Shown here piece by piece: positions 16,402 through 25,162 of a DNA stretch of 64,000 bases. The notes beneath the pieces are model-generated. The model did not search any database and was not told the DNA's origin. It worked only from the letters and a program-made list of their open reading frames with translations. Source of the DNA: F23-D06 sp963620035 (GTDB taxonomy: Bacteria; Bacteroidota; Bacteroidia; Bacteroidales; WCHB1-69); the NCBI GenBank assembly GCA_963620035.1, contig CAVEXN010000005.1, positions 1-64,000 on the forward strand. The letters run 5' to 3'. The stretch's first letter is position 1; each line of letters begins with the position of its first letter. The translations under genes were made by a program, and so were the position numbers.

Positions 16402-16926
16402 ATGAATAAAAAGAATATAAAAGATTTTTTGGACAATTTGGGAGTGAATGCATTGAAAGAAGAGGGGAAAGACAAAGGAAAAGGGAAGGACGAAGTTCAT
16501 TCTGAAACAGTAACTGAAGTCAATGGATCACCAAAATGGAAAAAGAGTCCGGGAAAAAGCATTGTGATAACAATTGATGGCAAAACATACAATAGCGAAA
16601 AGACCGATGCTGCAAAATGGGTTTATATAAGAGTTTTAGAAGATATGATAGGAAAGAAAGGATACGAATCCATGAAGAGTATCATAAGCAAAATAAAGTC
16701 TAAGAATCAACAACTGACAGAAACCAATCTACAGGAGTCCCTTAAATCCAGATATAGTCAAATACAGAATGTTGGTGGTAGTAATTCTGGTTCTGTATGG
16801 ATTTATTCGAGTTTATCAACTGAAGCTATAATTAAAAACATTGAAAAAATAACAAAAGCATTAGGTGTTTCTTGCACAGGAGAGATTTATGACAAAAAAA
16901 CCAAACAACAGATAAACACCTTTTAA
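16402..16926 (+). CDS. Unknown protein between the McrB- and LlaJI/McrC-like genes
   Basis: 174 residues, family not recognised. The N-terminus is short and acidic, followed by a Lys/Gly-rich linker (KEEGKDKGKGKDE, about 20-32). The core (about 55-105) reads SIVITIDGKTYNSEKTDAAK and then a helix with VYIRVLEDMIG; a DG turn followed by helix-forming residues is reminiscent of small DNA-reading domains attached to restriction enzymes, but this is only a resemblance. The C-terminal part has two more predicted alpha/beta units (WIYSSLSTEAIIKNIEKI). The stop and the next ATG share one base (TAATG), so translation is coupled. Position suggests a specificity or scaffold subunit of the restriction complex. 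Its A+T-rich codon use differs from both flanking genes. Confidence 0.6.
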   Translation: MNKKNIKDFLDNLGVNALKEEGKDKGKGKDEVHSETVTEVNGSPKWKKSPGKSIVITIDGKTYNSEKTDAAKWVYIRVLEDMIGKKGYESMKSIISKIKSKNQQLTETNLQESLKSRYSQIQNVGGSNSGSVWIYSSLSTEAIIKNIEKITKALGVSCTGEIYDKKTKQQINTF

Positions 16927-18836
16927 TGCACATTCTCATAGAAAAATACCACTATCCCAAAGGAGAACTGAGCAAACGATTGTTCGGCAAGGAGTATGAT
17001 GATAAACAATTGAGGGCGGCCTTGAACAATCTTTTCGAGGGGATAGAAGAGACGGCAGACTCCGATGAGGAGCAGCAGGGAACAGACGAAGGTGGCGAAA
17101 AGAAGGAGAAGAAGCCGTCGCACAGTTTCAAAACCGAGACGGTCGCCTTTAATATGGTGGGCTATTTCTACAGCAAAACGCTGAAAGATGTGGTGTTTGT
17201 GCTGCCCAAGGTGGTGTTGGATGACAATGATAAAGTCTTTGGCAAGTGTCCGGAAGAACTTTTGGATTATGATCCTAAAAAGTTGGAGCCGTCGGCTTCG
17301 GAGTTCCTTTTCGATTTCTCTGTCGAAATCTATGAGGCTATAAAACGGTTCAAAAAGGAGAATCCGGGCGCAAAATCAACGAGGGAACTCAATGTTGCGG
17401 AGGACAGCGCACCGCAAAGCGCAACCAGAACCGACGATTATCTTGGCGCCATCCTCTCGCTCCTCAAGTTCAACTGCGAGAATGAGACCTTTCTGCTCTT
17501 CATTGTCAAGAACCTGCACTCGGGCTACAACAAAATCAACTGGACACGCACTATCAGCCGCGCACGCGCCATCATCCAAGATGCCCTCCCAGTCTATCTC
17601 AACCCCGTAAACCGTAAGCGCAAGGTCAACTTCAACGAGGAACTGCTCATCCTCTATTACTCCATCCTCAACTACATCAGCGAGACCTACGGCAAGCCCG
17701 TGAACCTCAACTTCAACTTCCCGCGGCTTGATGCCGAGGAGATAAAACGCTATATGGAAGCCGACGGCGACACCTGTTACGGCTGCCTCCGCCTCAACCA
17801 GATCAAATACAAGTACTTCTCAGACAAATCGCTGCAGCTGTGGCAACTCTGCTACGATTTCTTCGACAAAGGCAGCCACGCCCGCAATACCACCCCAGAA
17901 ACGGTGCTGGCAAGTTCGTTCCACACCCTCTTTGAGGCGATTGTCGATACGCTGGTCGGGGACAAGAGAGAAGGCAAAACCTTGCTCGCTGGCGGCAAAA
18001 ATTTGCCCGACAAAAGCAGAATCGACCATCTGTATAAAGACATAGCCCCTATTGACATTATGGGTGATGCTTTTTATATGATTGACTCAAAGTATTATAA
18101 CACAAATGCCAAGCACCTTTTGGTTAACGAGGACGGCAAAGACGAAACCTACAATGTATATAAACAGCACAAGTATGCCCAGGCAATGCGTTTCAAAGCG
18201 GAAAGCAATGTCTCGGAAGAATTTTGGAAAGATGTTAAAATGCGTGATGATTGGACGGAAGGCTACAATATCATCCCCAATTTCTTCCTGTCTGCTTATC
18301 TGGATGTCAACGGGAATGTTGATGACTCCAATGGGCACGGCATAGCGTTGTTTAAAGACAATGAAGTTGAGGAATCAGAGATGACGGATTTGTCTGAAGA
18401 TACCAAAAGCGAAATCATGGAGTTTGCTGGCAAAGGTGTAATCTGGTGGGAGCATTTTGAGAACCGCCTTTTTGACCGCGACACGATGTTTCTTGCCCAT
18501 TTCAAGATTAACCTCCGTTACCTTATCCAACTATACGGATGCAACGACGCAAACGAGTGTGAAGCGGCCAAGAAAGTGATGCGCAGTAAGTTCCACGATG
18601 AGATCAATAAGATTTTGACCGACAAGTACGAGTTCCACACGCTGAAGCCAAAGCCTTGTGTCAGTATGAAAACGTTTGTTCAGGACCATTTCAAAGAACT
18701 CAACGGGAAAATCTACTCGCTGGATGACGGTAATACGTTGATATTGGCGTTGGAAAACAATTCGTGTCAAAACGCCAGCCTTTTATATGAACTGCCTTTA
18801 TATTTCGATTTAATAGACTTATATCCTAAGAACTAA
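16926..18836 (+). CDS. LlaJI/McrC-type restriction nuclease subunit
   Basis: 636 residues. The N-terminal third is variable with an acidic/lysine linker (about 45-62, DSDEEQQGTDEGGEKKEKK). The central region resembles McrC/LlaJI proteins (YLGAILSLLKFN, WTRTISRARAI). The nuclease core is near residues 365-395: RIDHLYKDIAPIDIMG followed by FYMIDSKYYN, a PD-(D/E)XK site of the form D-x(n)-D-x-K. LlaJI-type systems pair a McrB-like motor with such a subunit and usually bring methyltransferases; none is encoded here, so the system could be modification-dependent (type IV) or rely on a distant methylase. The TAATG overlap with the upstream gene shows coupling. The protein looks complete. Confidence 0.72.
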   Translation: MHILIEKYHYPKGELSKRLFGKEYDDKQLRAALNNLFEGIEETADSDEEQQGTDEGGEKKEKKPSHSFKTETVAFNMVGYFYSKTLKDVVFVLPKVVLDDNDKVFGKCPEELLDYDPKKLEPSASEFLFDFSVEIYEAIKRFKKENPGAKSTRELNVAEDSAPQSATRTDDYLGAILSLLKFNCENETFLLFIVKNLHSGYNKINWTRTISRARAIIQDALPVYLNPVNRKRKVNFNEELLILYYSILNYISETYGKPVNLNFNFPRLDAEEIKRYMEADGDTCYGCLRLNQIKYKYFSDKSLQLWQLCYDFFDKGSHARNTTPETVLASSFHTLFEAIVDTLVGDKREGKTLLAGGKNLPDKSRIDHLYKDIAPIDIMGDAFYMIDSKYYNTNAKHLLVNEDGKDETYNVYKQHKYAQAMRFKAESNVSEEFWKDVKMRDDWTEGYNIIPNFFLSAYLDVNGNVDDSNGHGIALFKDNEVEESEMTDLSEDTKSEIMEFAGKGVIWWEHFENRLFDRDTMFLAHFKINLRYLIQLYGCNDANECEAAKKVMRSKFHDEINKILTDKYEFHTLKPKPCVSMKTFVQDHFKELNGKIYSLDDGNTLILALENNSCQNASLLYELPLYFDLIDLYPKN

Positions 18837-18843
18837 GACTTTA

Positions 18844-18915
18844 GCGTTACGCAAGTCGTACCATCTTCCATCATAAGTCTTGCGTCAGCACGGGGATTGT
18901 GTGTGGGGCGAGAAA
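18844..18915 (+). repeat. 72-bp intergenic repeat, copy B
   Basis: Nearly identical to 14852-14923. It lies between the convergent nuclease gene (stop 18836) and sensor kinase (stop 18928). Copies A and B therefore bracket the whole McrB/unknown/LlaJI operon in direct orientation. Confidence 0.9.
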
Positions 18916-18927
18916 CGTCTTTCCCGT

Positions 18928-20178
18928 TCAGCCGTTTGGTTTGTTGGACAGGGATACGGTGAAAGCGAGGCCGCCTTGTTCGCGGTTTCGTGCGCGCACG
19001 GTGCCTTTGTGGAAGATGACGGCGTTGCGCACGATAGAGAGGCCGAGTCCGGAACCGTCGTTCTCCTGTCCGCGTGTGCTTTTGGCGCGGAAAAAGCGTT
19101 CGAAAATCCGGTCAATGCTTTCGGGCGGTACACCGCAGCCGGTGTCGTAATAGACGAAGCGCAGAAACTTGGCGTTGCTCTCCGTAGGTTCTATGCAGAG
19201 CAGCGTGCCGTTGCCCGCATGTTTGACCGAGTTCTCCACCAGGTTGCGCAGCACGGCATAGAGCAGCGCGCGGTTGCCGTAGTAGGGTGTCGGGGAGGGG
19301 AGCCGGTTCTCGAAATGTTGGCCGTTGCGCGCCAACACGCCGGCAAACTCGTCGGCGATCTCGTCGGCGATCTGGTGCAGGTCGAGTTGCTCAAGGGGGA
19401 ACTGTTCAGGCACCTCTTCCAACTTGTTTACGAGGGAGATGTCGCGTATGAGTTCCGAAAGTCTTACGCTTTGCAGGTACGACTGCCTCACAAAGGCGTC
19501 CCGCTTGTCGGGAGCCAATCCGGGGGTGTTGATGACGGTTTCGAGGTAGCCCCGGATGCTGCTCACGGGCGTTTTCAGTTCGTGCGAGATGTTGCCGGTC
19601 ATCTGTTGTTTCAGCACCCGTATCTTCTTTTTCTGTTCCGAGTTTTTCTTGCGGTCGTAAAAGACGAAAATGACGAGAATGACCACTACGGTGACGGCAA
19701 ACAGGGAGGATATGGTAATGAGCGCTCGCCAGTCGGGGTGGAAGTACAGTCGGGCGTTCACCTCAAAGGGCAGGGCCACGCGCACGATTTTGTCGTCAAA
19801 CATCTTGGCGTAGTATAGGTATCTTGCTCCGTCGGTAGAGGAGTAGCGGGAGGCATAGCCGCTGCCGTCTTCGAGGCAGTCGGTCACTTCGGGGCGTTGG
19901 CGGTGGTTGTCGAGAGTGGCGGAGGTCTCGTGAGAGTCGAAGAACACCTGTCCCGAGGGGGTCATGATCGTCACGCGCAGGTCGGCGGGCAGGAAGCCGC
20001 GTACCCGTCCGAAATCGTCCGCCACGTCAATCATGTCGGCGTAGCTGTCGAGGCGCGACTGCAGGATGGCGCGCTTGTAGTTGTGTTCGCTGTTGACCTC
20101 CACGGCAATGATGGCGATGAAGAGCAGGCAGGCGATGAAGAGGAAGCAGTAGAGTAGGGGTTTGTTGTATTTTTTCAT
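18928..20178 (-). CDS. PhoR-type sensor histidine kinase
   Basis: 416 residues starting MKKYNKPLLYCFLFIACLLF. Two membrane helices (about 8-28 and 148-168) flank a periplasmic sensor of about 120 residues. The cytoplasmic part has the HisKA H-box GNISHELKTPVSSIRGYLE with the phosphoacceptor His, an N-box LRNLVENSVKHA, G1 YYDTGCGVP, F-box FERFFRA and G2 DGSGLGLSIV. All kinase motifs are intact. The frame is open 49 codons upstream, but the ATG at 20178 overlaps the regulator's TGA (ATGA), the normal coupled arrangement. Being beside a PhoB-type regulator and a phosphate transporter, it is probably the phosphate sensor; this is inferred from position. Confidence 0.88.
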   Translation of the reverse strand: MKKYNKPLLYCFLFIACLLFIAIIAVEVNSEHNYKRAILQSRLDSYADMIDVADDFGRVRGFLPADLRVTIMTPSGQVFFDSHETSATLDNHRQRPEVTDCLEDGSGYASRYSSTDGARYLYYAKMFDDKIVRVALPFEVNARLYFHPDWRALITISSLFAVTVVVILVIFVFYDRKKNSEQKKKIRVLKQQMTGNISHELKTPVSSIRGYLETVINTPGLAPDKRDAFVRQSYLQSVRLSELIRDISLVNKLEEVPEQFPLEQLDLHQIADEIADEFAGVLARNGQHFENRLPSPTPYYGNRALLYAVLRNLVENSVKHAGNGTLLCIEPTESNAKFLRFVYYDTGCGVPPESIDRIFERFFRAKSTRGQENDGSGLGLSIVRNAVIFHKGTVRARNREQGGLAFTVSLSNKPNG

Positions 20179-20867
20179 GGCGTTGTGGGGATGTCGCCGG
20201 TGTCGAGGCAATAGCCGAAGCCGGTTTTGTTGTGGATGAGGTTGCGGTGTTTTCCGAGGCGGTTGCGGATGCGGGCAATGTGTACGTCCACGGTCCGTTC
20301 GAGAACAAAGGGGGTCTCTTTCCACAATTGCGCCAGCAGCTGTTGGCGCGAGAAGTAGGTGTTGGGGTTGGCGGCGAGCAGGCAGAGGAGGTCGTACTCT
20401 TTTTTGGGCATCTCTATGGGGACATTGTCGATGTGTACCTGCCGCGCGTCATAGTCGATGGTGAGCGGGCCGTGGCGGAAGACGTTGCGGGGGGAATGCG
20501 GGCAGCGTTTCAGCACCGCTTTCACGCGCGCAAGCACCTCCACCAAGGAGAAAGGTTTGCTGATATAGTCGTCGCCGCCGGCGGCAAATCCACGCACCAG
20601 ATCTGCCTCGTCGCTGAGGGCCGTGAGGAAAATCACGGGCGTGCCGATGTTGTTGCGGCGCAGCTGTTCCGCCATTTCGAAGCCCGACATGCCGGGCAGC
20701 ATCACGTCAAGCAGGATCAGGTCCGGAGGGGTGGCGAGCGTCTTCAACGCCTGCTCGGCAGAGCCCGCCGCCAGTACCGTATAGCCGGCATTCTCAAGGT
20801 TGAAGGCGAGGATCTCGCGGATGTCGGCCTCGTCTTCAACCACTAAAATCGTCTCTTTCGGAATCAT
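20175..20867 (-). CDS. OmpR/PhoB-family response regulator
   Basis: 230 residues. Receiver domain: acidic pocket VVEDEAD, phosphoacceptor in LILLDVMLPGMSG (Asp about 53), Thr in VIFLTALSDE, Lys in YISKPFSLVE. The C-terminal winged helix (about 130-225) has MPKKEYDLLCLLAANPNTYF and ERTVDVHIARIRNRLG, the recognition helix of OmpR/PhoB proteins. It is the first gene of a two-gene operon with the kinase and is divergent from the PiT-PhoU transporter. A TATCTTTG -7 element ends only four bases before the ATG, implying a leaderless or near-leaderless transcript, and an 11-bp direct repeat lies further upstream, fitting autoregulation by a PhoB-like protein. Confidence 0.9.
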   Translation of the reverse strand: MIPKETILVVEDEADIREILAFNLENAGYTVLAAGSAEQALKTLATPPDLILLDVMLPGMSGFEMAEQLRRNNIGTPVIFLTALSDEADLVRGFAAGGDDYISKPFSLVEVLARVKAVLKRCPHSPRNVFRHGPLTIDYDARQVHIDNVPIEMPKKEYDLLCLLAANPNTYFSRQQLLAQLWKETPFVLERTVDVHIARIRNRLGKHRNLIHNKTGFGYCLDTGDIPTTP

Positions 20868-20871
20868 GGCG

Positions 20872-20879
20872 CAAAGATA
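20872..20879 (-). promoter_or_regulatory. -7 promoter element abutting the regulator start codon
   Basis: TATCTTTG then GCGCC and ATG on the minus strand. Only four bases (20868-20871) separate the element from the start codon, so transcription should begin at or inside the first codon. Confidence 0.6.
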
Positions 20880-20888
20880 GCATATTCC

Positions 20889-20904
20889 GTTAACTTTTGG
20901 TTAA
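20889..20904. promoter_or_regulatory. 11-bp-period direct repeat, candidate PhoB-type operator
   Basis: GTTAA at 20889-20893 and GTTAA at 20900-20904 are 11 bp apart start to start, one helical turn. OmpR/PhoB regulators bind tandem half-sites at this period. The site sits between the divergent regulator and PiT transporter genes and could control both. Confidence 0.45.
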
Positions 20905-20978
20905 TTCGTTTCCGCCCCTCTTCCGGTGTCTCCAAAAAGAAGACTTTTGCACCGTTTTTTTCTTACAGGTATCAAGAT

Positions 20979-23204
20979 ATGGAGATTGTCTTTCTCATTG
21001 TCGTCATCGTCCTCCTGCTGCTTGCGCTGGTGGACCTGAATGTAGGTGTAAGCAACGATGCTGTCAACTTCCTGGGTTCTGCCGTCGGGGCGAAAGCAGC
21101 CTCTATGAAGGTCATCTTTATAGTGGCGTCGTTAGGCATTCTGTTCGGGGCCGTCTCGAGCAACGGTATGATGGAAATCACGCGCAACGGCGTGTTGCAT
21201 CCCCAGTATTTCACCGCCAGCGAGGTGCTGACCATTTTCCTGTCGGTGATGATTGCCGACATCGTGCTGCTCAACATCTTCAACTTCATGGGCATGCCCA
21301 CCTCCACAACGGTGTCGATGGTGTTCGAACTCATCGGCGGCGCCACCGCCATGGCTATCGTCAAGGCCGGCCTTGGCGGCAGTGATGTCCCCTTTGCCGC
21401 ACTACTCAACACCGACAAGGCATTGACGATGATTCTCGGCATCTTTCTCTCCGTGGCCGTCGCATTCGTATTCGGCGTCGTGGTGCAGCATTTGGCGCGA
21501 CTGCTGTTCACCTTCAACTACAAGAAAAACCTGAAATGGAAAATCGGCGTCTTCGGAGGCCTCTCCATTACTACTATAATCTATTTCGTGCTCATCAAGG
21601 GACTCAGCGATGCCGCTTTCATGACGCCTGCCGTTTCGGGTTGGATAAAGTCGCACACCTTGCTTCTGCTGATTTTCAGTTTTGTATTCTTCTCGGGGTT
21701 GTCGCAGATACTCTATTTCCTGAAAGTCAATGTTTTCAAAGTCATCATAATGGTGGGCACCTTTGCCTTGGCCATGGCCTTTGCGGGCAACGACCTTGTG
21801 AACTTCATCGGGATCCCGCTGGCAGGGCTCAGCACCTATCAGGACTTTGCCCACAATGCCACCGTGCCGATTGACCAATATACCATGGGAGCCTTGAACG
21901 CTCCGGCCGGCACACCTGTTTATGTGCTGGTCATTGCCGGCGCCGTGATGGTTTTCTCGCTCATCACCTCCAAAAAGTCGAAGAAGGTATTGCAGACATC
22001 CATCGGGCTTTCGTCGCAGGACACCAACACCGAGATGTTCGGCTCGTCGGCGGTGGCGCGCGTCATTGTGCGCAAAAGTCTCGCATCGGCCAACACGTTC
22101 CGGCGCATCCTGCCCGAGCGTTTCAAGAACTGGCTGCACAAGCGGTTCGACACCTCGATGTGCGACCCCGGCGAGGCTGCCGCTTTCGACCTGGTGCGAG
22201 GTTCTGTCAACATCGTGCTCGCCGGCTTGCTCATAGCTTTGGGCACTTCGCTCAAACTGCCGCTTTCAACTACCTATGTGGCCTTTATGGTGGCTATGGG
22301 ATCGTCGCTCGCCGACAAGGCCTGGGGGCGCGACAGCGCCGTTTACCGCGTCACGGGCGTATTCTCGGTCATCGGCGGCTGGCTCTTCACGGCACTGGCC
22401 GCCTTCCTGCTCAGCTTCATCATCACGCTGATATGCCGCTTCGGCGGCGTCGTCGCTATGCTTCTCGTCATCTGCCTCGCCGCCTTCATATTCGTCAAGA
22501 TGCTCTCCGACAGGAAAACAGAACCCGAAGACTCGCTACTCGAAACGCTCCGCGACTGCACCGACGAAGAGGAGTATTCGGACATCGTGCTGGGACATAT
22601 CCGCCAAAGCATCTCCGGACTCGTGGAGTTCTCTCGCACGGCATTCACAAAAACCATTGACGGCTTCATCAAAGAGGACATCATCGCCCTGAGGCAGGTC
22701 ATCGCCGACTCCAAAGACCGCAAAATCAAGATGAAAATCCTGAAAAGAAAGGAGATAAAGGCCATACAGATGTCGAAGAACAAAAGGATGATGAGGGTGA
22801 ACACCTGGTTTCATCTCTCCTATAACTGTGTCGAGGAAATCCTCTACTCGTTGCGCCGTATCTGCGAGCCTGTCAAAGAGCACATCGACAACAGTTTCAC
22901 CCCGCTGGAGGAAAAATACTTTGCTGAACTTGAAGAGGTGAAGGCCAAGGTGCTCTTCTCAATGGATGAGACCATCGATGTGATAAAGACGGGCGACTAT
23001 ACTGGCCTTGACGAATTGCGCGGCATCCTTAAAGAGCGCAAGGACTACATCCTGGCCATCCGCGACCGCCAGATGAAGCGCGTGCAGCAGGGGGGCGACA
23101 ACCTCAACGTGGCGTTGCTCTACCTCAACATCATCCAGGAAGCACAGGAACTCATCAACGAACTGCGCCACCTACTCCGCGACATGTCGAAAATGCAGGA
23201 ATAG
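20979..23204 (+). CDS. PiT-family inorganic phosphate transporter with C-terminal PhoU-like domain
   Basis: 741 residues. Residues 1-500 form a PiT permease with about 10-12 membrane helices and the two family signatures: GVSNDAVNFLGSAVG near the N-terminus and GSVNIVLAGLLIALGTSLKLP-like sequence near residue 410, each with the duplicated PD001131-type asparagine/proline motif. MGMPTSTTVSMVFELIGG is a further transport motif. Residues about 515-741 are charged and helical, as in the PhoU-like regulatory domain fused to PiT proteins of Bacteroidetes. It imports phosphate with Na+ or H+ across the inner membrane. It is divergent from the two-component operon, with a candidate PhoB-type repeat between. 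No frameshift or truncation is seen. Confidence 0.9.
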   Translation: MEIVFLIVVIVLLLLALVDLNVGVSNDAVNFLGSAVGAKAASMKVIFIVASLGILFGAVSSNGMMEITRNGVLHPQYFTASEVLTIFLSVMIADIVLLNIFNFMGMPTSTTVSMVFELIGGATAMAIVKAGLGGSDVPFAALLNTDKALTMILGIFLSVAVAFVFGVVVQHLARLLFTFNYKKNLKWKIGVFGGLSITTIIYFVLIKGLSDAAFMTPAVSGWIKSHTLLLLIFSFVFFSGLSQILYFLKVNVFKVIIMVGTFALAMAFAGNDLVNFIGIPLAGLSTYQDFAHNATVPIDQYTMGALNAPAGTPVYVLVIAGAVMVFSLITSKKSKKVLQTSIGLSSQDTNTEMFGSSAVARVIVRKSLASANTFRRILPERFKNWLHKRFDTSMCDPGEAAAFDLVRGSVNIVLAGLLIALGTSLKLPLSTTYVAFMVAMGSSLADKAWGRDSAVYRVTGVFSVIGGWLFTALAAFLLSFIITLICRFGGVVAMLLVICLAAFIFVKMLSDRKTEPEDSLLETLRDCTDEEEYSDIVLGHIRQSISGLVEFSRTAFTKTIDGFIKEDIIALRQVIADSKDRKIKMKILKRKEIKAIQMSKNKRMMRVNTWFHLSYNCVEEILYSLRRICEPVKEHIDNSFTPLEEKYFAELEEVKAKVLFSMDETIDVIKTGDYTGLDELRGILKERKDYILAIRDRQMKRVQQGGDNLNVALLYLNIIQEAQELINELRHLLRDMSKMQE

Positions 23205-23220
23205 GAAGCGGAGATTGTTG

Positions 23221-23228
23221 TATCTTTG
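23221..23228 (+). promoter_or_regulatory. -7 promoter element of the Nudix-hydrolase operon
   Basis: TATCTTTG followed by GCGGCCG; the ATG is 24 bp downstream. Confidence 0.65.
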
Positions 23229-23251
23229 CGGCCGTTTATAAACCTGCCGCT

Positions 23252-23749
23252 ATGATTGTCTTCCAGAACAGCCGCGCCGTGGCACTCGATTCGCAAACTT
23301 CGTTTGAACGTTTCGCCCGAGATTTCCGCCTCGTCCACGCCGCGGGCGGAATCGTTGCCGACGAACAGAACCGGATACTGATGATTTTCAGGCTCGGCTG
23401 CTGGGATTTCCCCAAGGGAAAGACAGAGCCGGGTGAGCAGTATGCGCAGACCGCCCTCCGCGAGGTTTCGGAAGAGACGGGCGTCCACGCCTTGGAACTC
23501 GGCCACGCCTTGCCCGAGACCTACCATACGTACACATTGCGGGGAGAGCCGATACTCAAAGTCACCCATTGGTTTGCGATGCATGCCGCCAGTCAGCCTC
23601 TCGTGCCGCAGACTGAAGAGGATATTACGCAGGCAGACTGGATCCCCGCTTCCGACGTGGCAGGGAAACTGCAGGATTCCTATCCCTCCCTTGCGCATCT
23701 GTGGGCGGAGGTTTCGTCTGATTTTTGTGAAAGGAAAGATGAAGAATAA
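23252..23749 (+). CDS. Nudix hydrolase
   Basis: 165 residues. The Nudix box is complete: GKTEPGEQYAQTALREVSEE followed by TGV (about residues 67-89), with the REVSEE helix binding the metal. The substrate strand WDFPKGK precedes it. Members hydrolyse nucleoside diphosphates linked to other groups; with no further specificity motif, the substrate is open (ADP-ribose, diadenosine polyphosphate or an oxidised nucleotide). The first 30 residues are an extension seen in Bacteroidetes members. Its last 11 bases overlap the start of the alpha/beta hydrolase, so the two form one transcription unit. Confidence 0.88.
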   Translation: MIVFQNSRAVALDSQTSFERFARDFRLVHAAGGIVADEQNRILMIFRLGCWDFPKGKTEPGEQYAQTALREVSEETGVHALELGHALPETYHTYTLRGEPILKVTHWFAMHAASQPLVPQTEEDITQADWIPASDVAGKLQDSYPSLAHLWAEVSSDFCERKDEE

Positions 23750-25157
23750 TGTTCGGACATTTTTGTGGCTCTTGTTGGCGACTTTAACGCTGTCCTCGGC
23801 ATTGCCGAGTGCTGCGCAGAACATTGCGGGCTATTGGCAAGGCATGCTGCATGTCAGGGAAGGAGACTCTTTGACGCTCGGGATGTTTGTGCGGCAGCAA
23901 GGCGACACGCTCAACCTCGTGCTGGACAGCCCTGACCAGTATGCCCTCGATATCCCTGTTGGCGGCATCAGCTTCGCTGACAGCAGCCTCTCTTGGAAGG
24001 CGCCGTCCATAAACGCCTCTTTCGTGGGGCGGTTGTCTGCGGACGGGCAGCGAATAGAGGGTGCTTTCAAACAAGGCAAGTCGTTTCCGTTGACTTTGGC
24101 CCGCGGGTTCGAGCGCAAGGTGTTTCGTCGTCCGCAGACCCCGCAGCCGCCCTATCCTTATCGGGAAGAGGAGGTGCGGCTCAAGGAGAGACGTGGACGG
24201 TATGACCTCATCAGCGGCACGCTTACGATGCCCATGCAGAGCCCCAAGGCTCTGGTGGTTATGATTTCCGGTTCAGGATGGCAGGACCGGGACGAGAGCC
24301 TCTTCGGGCACAAGCCGTTCAAGGTGCTGGCCGACATGCTGACGCGCCGGGGCTATGCCGTGTTCCGTTACGACGACTATCCCGCTGCCGTGTTCGCCCG
24401 CAGCACGACTTTCGACTTTGCAGACGGCGTGTCCATGATTATAGACACGTTTGCCCGCCGCCTTGACCTGCAAGGAGTCCCGATCGGACTGTTAGGGCAC
24501 AGCGAGGGCAGCATTGTGGCGGAGATTGCCGCCTCGCGCGACCGGCGTGTGGCGTTCATCGTGTCCCTCGGCGGCGTGGCGCAAACTTTGCCTGAAGTGC
24601 TCCTGTACCAAATCAGGGTTGTCGCTGAGGTGGAGGGCACGCTCACCCCTGAAGAGATTGACAACTCTGTGGCATTGTCCGACGCTCTTTACCGCTCTTT
24701 CGCGAAGGCGGGAAATGCTGCCGATGCTGCCAAGACCCTTGGCAGGGTCTGGGAATGCCAGCAGGCTCGGCTGACGCCCGAACAGCAGCAACGCTACGGC
24801 TTTACCGACGAACGGAAAAGAACGACAGTACAGCAGATGTGTTCGCCCTGGTTCTTCGCCCTTTTTCGCCTCCAACCCAAACAGTACATCAAAAAGGTGA
24901 AATGCCCCGTGTTGACCCTCGGCGGCGCAAAAGACTTGCAGGTGGATGCTGTGGCAAACAATGCCCTCTTTGCCAAATATTTGCCCAAAAACAGCCGACA
25001 CCGCTTCGTGACGGTGCCCGATGCCAACCATCTGCTGCAGCCGTGCAGGACCGGCAGCCCCAAGGAGTACGGCGAAATTGAAGAAACCATCATCCCCTCA
25101 GTACTCGACGCCATCGCCGGCTGGCTCGACGGCCTGTTTGTACAAGCCGTGGACTGA
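23739..25157 (+). CDS. Secreted alpha/beta hydrolase
   Basis: 472 residues. A signal peptide (NNVRTFLWLLLATLTLSSA, cleavage after about residue 27 at SAAQ-N) is followed by an N-terminal beta domain of about 120 residues common to Bacteroidetes secreted hydrolases. The alpha/beta-hydrolase core has SGSGWQDRDES (oxyanion region), nucleophile elbow IGLLGHSEGSIVA with the catalytic Ser, an acid in GGAKDLQVD, and His in VPDANHLLQP. Activity is probably esterase or peptidase in the periplasm or outside; the substrate is unknown. The frame is open far upstream inside the Nudix gene, but the ATG at 23739 begins the signal peptide and has AAGGAAAG just before it. It overlaps the Nudix gene by 11 bp. 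Confidence 0.85.
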   Translation: MKNNVRTFLWLLLATLTLSSALPSAAQNIAGYWQGMLHVREGDSLTLGMFVRQQGDTLNLVLDSPDQYALDIPVGGISFADSSLSWKAPSINASFVGRLSADGQRIEGAFKQGKSFPLTLARGFERKVFRRPQTPQPPYPYREEEVRLKERRGRYDLISGTLTMPMQSPKALVVMISGSGWQDRDESLFGHKPFKVLADMLTRRGYAVFRYDDYPAAVFARSTTFDFADGVSMIIDTFARRLDLQGVPIGLLGHSEGSIVAEIAASRDRRVAFIVSLGGVAQTLPEVLLYQIRVVAEVEGTLTPEEIDNSVALSDALYRSFAKAGNAADAAKTLGRVWECQQARLTPEQQQRYGFTDERKRTTVQQMCSPWFFALFRLQPKQYIKKVKCPVLTLGGAKDLQVDAVANNALFAKYLPKNSRHRFVTVPDANHLLQPCRTGSPKEYGEIEETIIPSVLDAIAGWLDGLFVQAVD

Positions 25158-25162
25158 CGTAA

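Noticed and set aside
18880..19818. 312-codon plus-strand frame beginning in the 72-bp repeat
   Set aside because: Antisense to the histidine kinase; no recognisable motif.
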